Assembly: GCA_937927875.1 (NCBI GenBank)
Contig: CALEYV010000084.1
Coordinates: forward strand, 1 to 13,333
From: an uncultured Actinomycetes bacterium
GTDB lineage: Bacteria > Actinomycetota > Acidimicrobiia > IMCC26256 > PALSA-555
Reading direction: 5' to 3'
DNA length: 13,333 bases
The position numbers were made by a program, and so were the translations under genes. This document shows, piece by piece, positions 1 through 6,308 of the stretch (position 1 is the first letter of the stretch; each line of letters starts with the position of its first letter). A model generated the notes under the pieces. It did not search any database and had not been told where the DNA came from. It worked only from the letters and a program-made list of their open reading frames with translations.

Positions 1-45
1 GATTTCTGCCTGTCTCGTGGGCTCGGAGATGTGTATAAGAGACAG
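1..45 (+). other. Illumina Nextera i7 adapter remnant (artefact)
   Basis: Bases 12-45 match the Nextera transposase adapter, which ends in the 19-bp Tn5 mosaic end (27-45, AGATGTGTATAAGAGACAG). Bases 4-11 (TTCTGCCT) match the i7 index I recall as N703, read in adapter orientation, and bases 1-3 (GAT) fit the end of the P7 segment. This is library sequence left on a contig end. It is neither genomic DNA nor a natural transposon end. Reading frames that run through it, on either strand, are artificial. True genomic sequence begins at about base 46. Confidence 0.98.
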
Positions 46-195
46 GACCATGGCCGCGCTCGGAGTCAAGCCCGCCGTCGGCGAGGAGAACAGGGTGGTC
101 GGCGCGGCGCCGGCCGGTCAGGACCCCACCACCAGGGCGGTCACGCCGAGCAGGGCGGCCGCGCCCACGGCCGCGCCAGCTGCGCGCAGTCTCAT
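46..195 (-). pseudogene. 5' end of a small secreted-protein-like ORF with an in-frame TGA, cut by the contig end
   Basis: Reading leftwards, ATG at 195-193 follows a purine-rich site (GGAGG, 4-nt spacer). It gives 25 codons: MRLR, then an Ala/Gly/Val/Leu-rich hydrophobic segment, then a TGA stop at 120-118. The same frame stays open for 24 more codons to the adapter boundary, reading PAGAAPTTLFSSPTAGLTP and so on. That looks like a signal-peptidase region (AGA/AP) followed by the start of an exported Thr/Ser/Pro-rich domain. A TGG-to-TGA change, natural or a sequencing error, would join a signal peptide to its mature protein. Alternatively it is a genuine 25-residue hydrophobic peptide. No family can be assigned because the rest is missing. 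A hairpin (CCGC-TTTT-GCGG, 203-214) abuts the ribosome site. Confidence 0.4.
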
Positions 196-252
196 CTCGC
201 CTCCGCTTTTGCGGCCGCCGCCGACGGCCGACGACCAGCAAGGTAGCGCGCC

Positions 253-266
253 CGGGGAGGACCCCG
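253..266 (-). terminator. Possible weak hairpin terminator after the amidohydrolase
   Basis: A perfect 5-bp stem, CGGGG-AGGA-CCCCG, lies about 53 nt beyond the amidohydrolase stop codon, with a second imperfect hairpin beside it (264-282). There is no U-run. The 196-318 gap otherwise holds only the likely leader of the next leftward ORF, with a TACCTT-like -10 (minus strand, 245-240). Terminator function is a guess from position. Confidence 0.25.
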
Positions 267-318
267 AAGGACTCGTCCTCGGCCCGGCGACCTCCTGTCG
301 ACCGAGCCGGTCAGGCCG

Positions 319-1485
319 TCAGTCGTCGAGGCGCCAGATGCGGGTCGCGTTCTCGCCGATGATCTTGGCCTTCTCGTCGTTCGGGATGTGGCCCATCGTG
401 TCCTCGATGACCTTCCGCGAGTACGGCCAGTCGTTGCCGTGGTGCGGGTAGTCGCTCGACCACATGATGTTGTCGACCCCGGCTGCGTGTCGCAGCGCGA
501 TGCCCGACCGGTCGGTGATGAACGTGGCCGCGTTGTTGCGGTACCAGTACGACGAGGGCGGCTCCTTGATGGGCAGGTCGCCCCAGACCCGGTTGCGCCA
601 GTAGCGGTCGTCGATGGCCTCGATGAGGTGCGGGATCCAGCCCACGCCGGTCTCGATCCAGCACATCTGCAGCTCGGGGAACCGCTCGAAGACGCCGGTG
701 AAGATCATCTGGGTGATGTTCCCGGCGCACATCGAGAACACGTGGCTCATGCCGCCGATGGCCTTGGCCCGGGTCGCCTCGCTCGACATGTCGTAGAGCG
801 TGTTGCCCGACTTCGAGGCCGCCTTGCGCTGTGCGGCCCGTTGCTTGCGGCTCACGATGTTGATGTGCACGGCGACGGGGACGCCCTCGTCGACCGCGGC
901 GGCCCAGAACGGGTCGTCGTCGCGCGACAGGTTCTCCTGGCCCGACGGCCAGTTCGAGATGACCACGCCCTTGGCGCCTCGCGCCTTCGCCTTGCGGAGC
1001 GCGTCGACGGCCTGGTCGACGCCGAGAGACGGGATCTGGGCCAGCCCGATGAGGCGGGTCGGGTCGGCGGCGCAGAACTCCTCGAACAGGAAGTTGTTGT
1101 AGGCGTCGACGCCGGCGAGCACGAAGTCGTCGTCGTCGTCGCCGAGGAAGTGGCTGATCGTGCGTTGGGGCGGGTACAGCACCTCGGCCCACACGCCGTC
1201 GATGTCCATGTCCTTCAGGCGCTCGGCGCCGTTGTAGCAACCGGGGCGGGCTGCCTCGTAGGTGACGCCGAACCAGCGGAACTGGTCCCACGGCATGCCG
1301 GGGGTGGAGACGAGGCCGATCGGGTCGGGCTGGCCGCCGACGGCGGTCTGCCAGGCGTCGCCGCCGGCCGGGTCCTTGACGAGCTTCGGCGCCTGGTCCT
1401 GGTAGCGCTCCGGCAGCCAGTTCTTCCAGATGTCGGGCGGCTCCAGGATGTGGCAGTCGGCGTCGACGACGCGGACCTGGCTCAT
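319..1485 (-). CDS. Amidohydrolase-2 family (ACMSD-like) metal-dependent hydrolase or decarboxylase
   Basis: The 388-residue protein has the TIM-barrel amidohydrolase-2 pattern. An N-terminal metal motif reads D10-x-H12 with E15 (VDADCHILEP). H207 lies in VAVHIN, E278 in IETG and D345 in SSDYPH, all at the usual spacings. The family includes ACMSD and related hydrolases or decarboxylases acting on ring carboxylates and CoA-pathway intermediates; the substrate here is unknown. The first ligand position carries Asp where classical members have His, a variant common in this subfamily. ATG at 1485 is chosen because GGAGGAG sits just upstream and the family motif begins within ten residues. The longer open frame upstream would run through the divergent promoter. 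Residues 116-120 are five consecutive Asp encoded by a GTC/GAC tandem run. It is transcribed divergently from the CoA-transferase gene. Confidence 0.88.
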   Translation of the reverse strand: MSQVRVVDADCHILEPPDIWKNWLPERYQDQAPKLVKDPAGGDAWQTAVGGQPDPIGLVSTPGMPWDQFRWFGVTYEAARPGCYNGAERLKDMDIDGVWAEVLYPPQRTISHFLGDDDDDFVLAGVDAYNNFLFEEFCAADPTRLIGLAQIPSLGVDQAVDALRKAKARGAKGVVISNWPSGQENLSRDDDPFWAAAVDEGVPVAVHINIVSRKQRAAQRKAASKSGNTLYDMSSEATRAKAIGGMSHVFSMCAGNITQMIFTGVFERFPELQMCWIETGVGWIPHLIEAIDDRYWRNRVWGDLPIKEPPSSYWYRNNAATFITDRSGIALRHAAGVDNIMWSSDYPHHGNDWPYSRKVIEDTMGHIPNDEKAKIIGENATRIWRLDD

Positions 1486-1519
1486 GCGCTCCTCCAGACT
1501 CGGCGCTCGGAAGCCTGAG

Positions 1520-1539
1520 TATTCTGACACCGGCGTCAG
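1520..1539 (+). promoter_or_regulatory. -10-like hexamer overlapping a near-palindromic operator-like site
   Basis: Between the divergent amidohydrolase and CoA-transferase genes, TATTCT (1520-1525) could be a -10 for the rightward gene. Its last T begins TGACACCGGCGTCAG (1525-1539). With C1524 this forms a 16-bp palindrome with a single mismatched pair. The same arrangement recurs at 5314-5333. AATACT on the minus strand (1523-1518) could serve the amidohydrolase, so one bound protein could control both genes. No convincing -35 is visible. The regulator is not identified. Confidence 0.55.
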
Positions 1540-1585
1540 GAACGGTGTGGCGTCGGATCGCGCACACCCGTAGAGAGAGGATGAC

Positions 1586-3922
1586 GTGGCGACGGCCCTG
1601 CTCGACGGCGTACGGGTCGTCGACCTGGCCGGCGAGCCGGCGGCGCGGACGGGACGCATCCTCGCCGACCTCGGCGCCGACGTCGTCCTGGTCGAGCCGC
1701 CCGGCGGTCACCCGCTGCGCTCGCAGCCGAACCGGTTCCTCGCCTGGGCGGCCGGGAAGCGAAGCGTCACCGTGTCAGGCGCGGATGACCCCACCCTCGA
1801 CGCGCTGCTCGCCGGAGCCGACATCGTCGTCGACACGCCCGGCTCCCCCGGTGTACTCACGCTCGACCCGGGGCGGGCCCCGCACGCGGTCTGGGTGAGC
1901 GTCACGCCGTTCGGTGGATCGGGCCCCCGGCACGCGTGGCAGGCGAGCGACCTCGGCGTCATGGCCGCCAGCGCCAACATGTACTGCACCGGTGACCCCG
2001 ACCGGGCGCCGGTCCGCTGCACCGAGCCGACCGGCTACGCGCACACCGGACCCGAGGCCGCGTTCGCGGCCCTGACCGCGCTCCGCACCGGCCGGCCCCA
2101 GCGCGTCGACGTGTCGATGCAGGAGACGGTGTTCAGCGCCAACATGGGATCGCCGGCCCGGTTCCCCCAGAACGGGTTCCGCGGCGCGCGCCTCGGCGCC
2201 AGCATCGGCCGTACCCAGGAGATCTGGGAGACGAAGGACGGCTTCGTGTCGTTCGGGCTCCGGGGCGGCAAGGCGCGGGTGCCGAGCCTCGAGCTGATCA
2301 CCCGACTCGTCGCCGACGCCGGCGTCGACGCCTCCGCCCTCGAGGCCCAGGACTGGTCGACGTGGTCGCCGAACACCGCCGACGAGGCGGTCCTGCGCGC
2401 GGTCGAGGCGCCGATCGCCGAGTACTTCTCGACCCGCACCATGCAGGAGCTCTACGACGTCGCCTGCGAGACCAACCTGATGCTGGCGCCGGCGAACTCG
2501 CCCCACGAGATCCTCGCCAGCAAGCAGCTGGCGGCCCGCGGCTTCTTCGCCGAGATCGGCGACTCGCCCCGGTTCCCGGCGTCGTTCGTGCAGGTCCGCG
2601 ACGCGCACGACGAGGTCGCCTCGGTCCGGCCCCGCGCCGCCGCCCCGTCGGACCCGGGTCCGGCGCCGGGCGGGGACGCCCGCCGACCGGTCACCCGAGG
2701 CTCGACAACCGGCGGGGCGTGGGCGGACACGCGCATCCTGGAGTTCGGCTCCGGGGCCGCGGGGCCGATCGCAACCCGCTACTTCGTCGAGCACGGCGCG
2801 ACCGTCCTGCGGGTGGAATCGAAGAGCCGGCCCGACTTCCTGCGCGTCTACGCGCTCGGCCCCAACAACCCGCACGGGCTCGAGGGCGCCACGATGTACG
2901 ACGCGCTGAACGTCGGGAAGCGCAACGTGACGCTGAACCTGAAGGATCCCGACGCGGTCGCCCTCGTCCGCCGTCTCGTCGTCGAGTGGGCGGACGCGGT
3001 GGCGGAGAACTTCGCTCCCCGGGCCATGAAGGGCTTCGGCCTCGACTACGACGCGCTGGCCGCCCTGAAGCCCGACCTGGTGATGGTGAGCGCCTGCCTG
3101 AACGGCCAGACCGGGCCCCACAAGGACTACCCCGGGTTCGGCGGGCAGGGCGCGGCCCTGTCGGGGTTCAACTGGCTCACCGGCTGGCCCGACCGGGCGC
3201 CGGTCGGTCCCCACGCCACCATCACCGACTCGCTGGCGCCGCGTTTCGTGGCGACCGCGCTCGCGGCCGGCCTCGAGTACCGGCACCGCACCGGCCGGGG
3301 CGTCTACCTCGACATCAGCCAGGTCGAGACCGGCGTGTACTCGCTGGCGCCCTGGCTGCTCGACTACCAGCGCGACGGGGTGGTCGGCGTCCGGGCCGGC
3401 AACCGGTCGGCGCGCGCGGTGCCGCACGGCGCGTTCGCGTGTGCCGACGAGGGTGACGTCGACGACCGCTGGGTCGCCGTCGCGGCCTGGACCGACGAGG
3501 CGTGGTCCGCCCTCGCACGGGTCCTCGGCCTCGACGACCCGGCCCTGGCGACGCTCGCCGGTCGCCAGGCGCGCATCGATGACATCGAGGCCGCGGTGGC
3601 GGCCTGGACGAGCTCGAGGACCCGCCGCGAGGTATGCGACCTCCTGCAGGCCCACGGCGTCGAGGCGGTGCCGGTCGAGGACTTCGGTGACGTCCACGAC
3701 GACCCGCAGGTCGCCGCCCGCGACCACTTCGTGCCGCTCGTGCACCCGGTCATCGGCCCCGGTCTGTACGAGCGGACCGGGTTCCGGCTCTCCGACAGCC
3801 CGGCCGGCTACGAGCGGGCCGGCCCGACGCTGGGTCAGGACAACGACTGGGTGCTCGGCGAGCTGCTCGGGCTCTCGAGCGCCGAGCAGGACCGGCTGCG
3901 GGAGCAGGGCGCGGTCGAGTGA
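1586..3922 (+). CDS. Two-domain class III (CaiB/BaiF) CoA-transferase
   Basis: The 778-residue protein is two CaiB/BaiF CoA-transferase domains in tandem, about residues 1-347 and 380-778, joined by a Pro/Ala/Gly-rich linker (about 348-379). Each opens with the family pattern (VRVVDLAGEPAA...LADLGADVVLVEPP; TRILEFGSGAAGP...EHGATVLRVE). Class III enzymes move CoA between acids through an aspartyl-CoA anhydride on an Asp in a D-x-x-x-G/P helix-start motif. In domain 2 this Asp is present (D548, TDSLAPRF). In domain 1 the matching position is Y151 (GYAHTG), so only the second half looks catalytic. Known members of the family activate carnitine, formate/oxalate or bile and steroid acids; the substrate here is unknown. 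GTG at 1586 is preferred, with GAGAGAGG five bases upstream. It converges on the SDR gene at 3945. Confidence 0.92.
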   Translation: MATALLDGVRVVDLAGEPAARTGRILADLGADVVLVEPPGGHPLRSQPNRFLAWAAGKRSVTVSGADDPTLDALLAGADIVVDTPGSPGVLTLDPGRAPHAVWVSVTPFGGSGPRHAWQASDLGVMAASANMYCTGDPDRAPVRCTEPTGYAHTGPEAAFAALTALRTGRPQRVDVSMQETVFSANMGSPARFPQNGFRGARLGASIGRTQEIWETKDGFVSFGLRGGKARVPSLELITRLVADAGVDASALEAQDWSTWSPNTADEAVLRAVEAPIAEYFSTRTMQELYDVACETNLMLAPANSPHEILASKQLAARGFFAEIGDSPRFPASFVQVRDAHDEVASVRPRAAAPSDPGPAPGGDARRPVTRGSTTGGAWADTRILEFGSGAAGPIATRYFVEHGATVLRVESKSRPDFLRVYALGPNNPHGLEGATMYDALNVGKRNVTLNLKDPDAVALVRRLVVEWADAVAENFAPRAMKGFGLDYDALAALKPDLVMVSACLNGQTGPHKDYPGFGGQGAALSGFNWLTGWPDRAPVGPHATITDSLAPRFVATALAAGLEYRHRTGRGVYLDISQVETGVYSLAPWLLDYQRDGVVGVRAGNRSARAVPHGAFACADEGDVDDRWVAVAAWTDEAWSALARVLGLDDPALATLAGRQARIDDIEAAVAAWTSSRTRREVCDLLQAHGVEAVPVEDFGDVHDDPQVAARDHFVPLVHPVIGPGLYERTGFRLSDSPAGYERAGPTLGQDNDWVLGELLGLSSAEQDRLREQGAVE

Positions 3923-3947
3923 CCGGCCCCGCGCCGGCGGCCGGTCA
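3920..3947. terminator. Bidirectional hairpin terminator containing both stop codons
   Basis: TGACCGGCC (3920-3928) pairs perfectly with GGCCGGTCA (3939-3947) around a 10-nt loop. The left arm begins with the TGA of the CoA-transferase, and the right arm ends with the complement of the SDR's TGA, so the two convergent stop codons pair. No U-tract follows on either side, which is common for hairpins in high-GC actinobacteria. Confidence 0.6.
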
Positions 3948-4721
3948 GGCGGGCATGACGGACCCGCCGTCCACGCACAGCACCTGACCCGTCACGAGCT
4001 CGGCGTCGTCGCTGGCGAAGAACAGCGCGGTGCCGGTCAGGTCCCACGCTTCGAGCTTGCGTTTCATCGCGCTCATCATCGGGAGCATGTCGATCATGCT
4101 GTCGGGGACGATCTTCTTGGTCGCCTCGGTCATCGTCACGCCGGGCGCGATGCAGTTCACCGTGATGTTGTACTGACCGAGCTGGCCGGCCAGGAACTTC
4201 GTGAGCCCGACCACGCCCCACTTCGTCTGGCTGTACGTGAACGCGGCCACCTCGTGGAAGTCGCCCGGCGGCGTCATGTTGTAGATGTACGCCGCCCCCG
4301 ACGACTGGTTGATGATGCGGCCTCGGCGCTGCTCGACCATGTGGGGGGCGCAGGCCCGGGCCATCAGCCAGGCGCCGTGCAGGTTCACCGAGAACACCCG
4401 CTGCAGGTAGTCGTAGTCGTTGCGCTCGTTGTCGATGTCGTAGTACAGGGCGGCGTTGTTGATGAGGATGTCGAGCTGGCCGAAGTGCTGCTTCGTCGCC
4501 GCCGCGCAGGCGAGCGTCGACGCCTCGTCGGAGATGTCGGTCTGAACGAACTCGGCGTCGCCCTTGCCCTCGAGGTGCTCCATGGCCGAGCGGGCCCGGT
4601 CCTCGTTGATCTCGGCGACGACGACCTTCGCGCCCTCCTGGAGGAAGCGCTCGGCGTAGGCGAGGCCGATCCCCTGCCCGGCCCCGGTGATGACAGCGAC
4701 GCGCTCCTCGAGTCGCCCCAT
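3945..4721 (-). CDS. Short-chain dehydrogenase/reductase (classical SDR, NAD(P)-dependent)
   Basis: This is a 258-residue Rossmann-fold oxidoreductase of normal classical-SDR length. It has the cofactor motif TGAGQGIG (12-19), an acidic D62 after the fourth strand, NNA (88-90), N113, S141, and the catalytic YSQTK (Y163, K167). The C-terminal LVTGQVLCVDGG is also typical. It probably interconverts a hydroxyl and a ketone on a pathway intermediate. The substrate is unknown. The loop between the catalytic Ser and Tyr is 22 residues rather than the usual 12-13 and is rich in Tyr and Pro, which may shape the pocket. ATG at 4721 has GGAGGGG upstream. It lies 25 bp downstream of the MaoC-type gene on the same strand, so the two are probably co-transcribed. 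Confidence 0.92.
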   Translation of the reverse strand: MGRLEERVAVITGAGQGIGLAYAERFLQEGAKVVVAEINEDRARSAMEHLEGKGDAEFVQTDISDEASTLACAAATKQHFGQLDILINNAALYYDIDNERNDYDYLQRVFSVNLHGAWLMARACAPHMVEQRRGRIINQSSGAAYIYNMTPPGDFHEVAAFTYSQTKWGVVGLTKFLAGQLGQYNITVNCIAPGVTMTEATKKIVPDSMIDMLPMMSAMKRKLEAWDLTGTALFFASDDAELVTGQVLCVDGGSVMPA

Positions 4722-4746
4722 GGTCCCCTCCCCTTCGCTCGCCCGC

Positions 4747-5250
4747 TCAGCCCTTGCGGACCCGGCCGATCAAGTTGAACTTCTCGACGACGACCGGCTG
4801 ATTCGACTGCTCGTCGCGCCAGGTCGTCTCCACCACCACGAAGGTCATGGTGGCGCTGTCGGTCTCGCGCTCGTAGACGTCGAGGATCTTGCCCTCGCCG
4901 ACCAGGACGTCCCCCACCTCGATCGGCCGGTGGTAGTTGAACTCCTGCTCGCCGTGGAGGATGAGGGCGCCCTTCCCGAACAGGTCCCCCATGACCGCGT
5001 GCATGGGGTTCACGCCCTTCGTCGGGTCGGGGGGCTGCTCCTCGTCCCACTTGCCCATGTGCTGCATCGCGAACGAGAAGGTCGGCGGGGCCGGGATCGA
5101 GGCGAACCCGGCCGCCTGGGCCGCCTTCGGGTCCCGGTAGATCGGGTTGTCGTCCATGACCGCGGAGGCGAAGAAGCTCACCGGCCCCCGCTCGACGCGC
5201 ACCTTGAACGCGCCGGTCGGCTTCCCGACGATGCTGGTGTCGACGGCCAT
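4747..5250 (-). CDS. MaoC N-terminal-type (FAS1_DH-like) hot-dog dehydratase subunit
   Basis: The 167-residue protein is a single hot-dog domain of the MaoC_dehydrat_N type. Seen are the ASAVMDDNPIYRD segment (29-40), the AAGF..IPAPPTF loop (46-58) and the HGEQEFNYHRPIEVGD segment (99-114). Active R-specific enoyl-CoA hydratases use Asp and His in a GDxNPxH motif. Here the Asp is present (D33) but Tyr (Y38) stands in place of His. This is the pattern of the stabilising subunit or domain in two-part hydratases such as mycobacterial HadA/HadC, which need a catalytic MaoC partner. No such partner lies in the window. ATG at 5250 is the only sensible start; a GAGGAG sits rather far (10 nt) upstream. 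It heads the leftward operon with the SDR and is divergent from the MFE-2-like SDR. Confidence 0.87.
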   Translation of the reverse strand: MAVDTSIVGKPTGAFKVRVERGPVSFFASAVMDDNPIYRDPKAAQAAGFASIPAPPTFSFAMQHMGKWDEEQPPDPTKGVNPMHAVMGDLFGKGALILHGEQEFNYHRPIEVGDVLVGEGKILDVYERETDSATMTFVVVETTWRDEQSNQPVVVEKFNLIGRVRKG

Positions 5251-5288
5251 GCGGTGCGTGCTCCTCGTGCTCGATGGCGACGCGCGTC

Positions 5289-5333
5289 TTGCCCGGCGCG
5301 TCGGGGACCGCGATACGGTGACGCCGCTGTCAG
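5289..5333 (+). promoter_or_regulatory. Promoter with overlapping operator-like near-palindrome upstream of the MFE-2-like operon
   Basis: TTGCCC (5289-5294) and GATACG (5312-5317; or TACGGT, 5314-5319) form a plausible -35/-10 pair with 17 (or 19) nt spacing. TGACGCCGCTGTCAG (5319-5333) begins on the last T of TACGGT and would cover the transcription start. It matches the site at 1525-1539 at 12 of 15 positions, with identical TGAC and GTCAG ends. The position suits a repressor. The leftward MaoC-type gene starts only 69 nt away and may share it. Confidence 0.5.
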
Positions 5334-5361
5334 TTTCCAACGAAGGGGGAAGGGCTCGCAA

Positions 5362-6300
5362 ATGGGCTTGCTCGACGGCAAGGTTGCGATCGTCACCGGC
5401 GCTGGCAACGGCGTCGGTCGCGGCGAGGCGGTCCTGCTCGCCGACCACGGGGCCAAGGTCGTCGTGAACGACCTCGGCGGCTCGGTGACCGGCGAGGGCG
5501 ACGGCGACCAGCGGGTCGCCGACCAGGTCGTCGGCGTGATCAAGGACCGCGGCGGCGAGGCGCTCGCGAACTACGCCAGCGTGGCCGACTTCGACGGCGC
5601 CAAGAGCATCGTCGACGCCGCGCTCGAGCGGTTCGGCCGTCTCGACGTCCTCGTCAACAACGCCGGCGTCCTGCGGGACCGGATGATGTTCTCCATGAGC
5701 CCCGAGGACTTCGACACCGTCCTGAAGGTGCACCTCTACGGGACCTGGAACACCATGCACCACGCCTCGGTGCACTGGCGGGCCGAGTCGAAGGCCGACC
5801 GGCAGCCGAGCGCCTCGATCATCAACACCGTGTCGAGCGCTGGCCTCCAGGGCCAGGCGAGCCAGATCAACTACGGCGCGGCCAAGGCCGGCATCGCGGC
5901 GATGACGATCATCGCCAGCCTCGAGCTCTCCCGCTACGGGGTGCGGGCCAACTGCATCGGCCCCGGGGGCTTCACGCGCATGGTGGGCCAGGCCCGGGCC
6001 GACATCGAGGTGAAGAACCCCGAGGACTACACCGAGTTCAACGCCATGAACCCGGGGAACTCGGCGCCGGCGGTGGCGTGGCTGGCCTCCGACGAGTCGA
6101 AGCCGGTCACCGGGCAGGTGCTGCGCATGGTCGGCAACTCCCTGTGCGTCTACGAGCCGTGGCGCATGGGCGAGGAGTACTTCTCGACCGACAAGGACGG
6201 GAGCCCGACCCAGTGGGACCCGGCCCAGGTCGGCCACATCCTGAACCGGTACGTGTTCCGCACCGCCAACCCGGGCATCGACGCGCAGCGCCGGGCGTAG
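5362..6300 (+). CDS. MFE-2/HSD17B4-like short-chain dehydrogenase (3-hydroxyacyl-CoA dehydrogenase type)
   Basis: The 312-residue SDR resembles the dehydrogenase domain of peroxisomal multifunctional enzyme 2. It has TGAGNGVG (12-19), the characteristic VVNDLGG (34-40) followed by an insertion ending near DRGGEALANY, NNAGVLRDR (99-107), VHLYGT (123-128, His at the usual SDR Asn position, as in MFE-2), S158, and Y171-x3-K175. Enzymes of this group oxidise (3R)-hydroxyacyl-CoAs from MaoC-type hydratases; actinobacterial relatives act in steroid side-chain and ring degradation. ATG at 5362 follows a GGGGGAAGGG stretch. The open frame upstream of it is antisense to the MaoC-type gene and has no SDR character. 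The stop codon is 8 nt before the crotonase start. The C-terminal about 45 residues (PWRMGEEYFS...) extend past the core fold. Confidence 0.92.
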   Translation: MGLLDGKVAIVTGAGNGVGRGEAVLLADHGAKVVVNDLGGSVTGEGDGDQRVADQVVGVIKDRGGEALANYASVADFDGAKSIVDAALERFGRLDVLVNNAGVLRDRMMFSMSPEDFDTVLKVHLYGTWNTMHHASVHWRAESKADRQPSASIINTVSSAGLQGQASQINYGAAKAGIAAMTIIASLELSRYGVRANCIGPGGFTRMVGQARADIEVKNPEDYTEFNAMNPGNSAPAVAWLASDESKPVTGQVLRMVGNSLCVYEPWRMGEEYFSTDKDGSPTQWDPAQVGHILNRYVFRTANPGIDAQRRA

Positions 6301-6308
6301 CGGCCGCG

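Noticed and set aside
27..45. A Tn5/IS50-like mosaic end that could suggest a transposon
   Set aside because: It is embedded in the full Nextera adapter with an index at the extreme contig end, so it is a library artefact.
308..322. GGTCAGGCCGTCAG near the amidohydrolase stop as a third operator copy
   Set aside because: It has two direct GTCAG-like units rather than the TGAC-N6-GTCA palindrome and lies at a gene end.
1581..1583. ATG just before the CoA-transferase as an alternative start
   Set aside because: It is in another frame and directly abuts the ribosome site; GTG 1586 is in frame with proper spacing.
1775..3745. A 656-codon open frame on the minus strand inside the CoA-transferase gene
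   Set aside because: It is Arg/Gly/Val-rich with no family pattern and is explained by GC-rich codon bias of the real gene on the plus strand.
4687..5361. A 225-codon N-terminal extension of the MFE-2-like SDR frame
   Set aside because: It is antisense to the MaoC-type gene and crosses the promoter region. The SDR fold starts at ATG 5362 with its own ribosome site.
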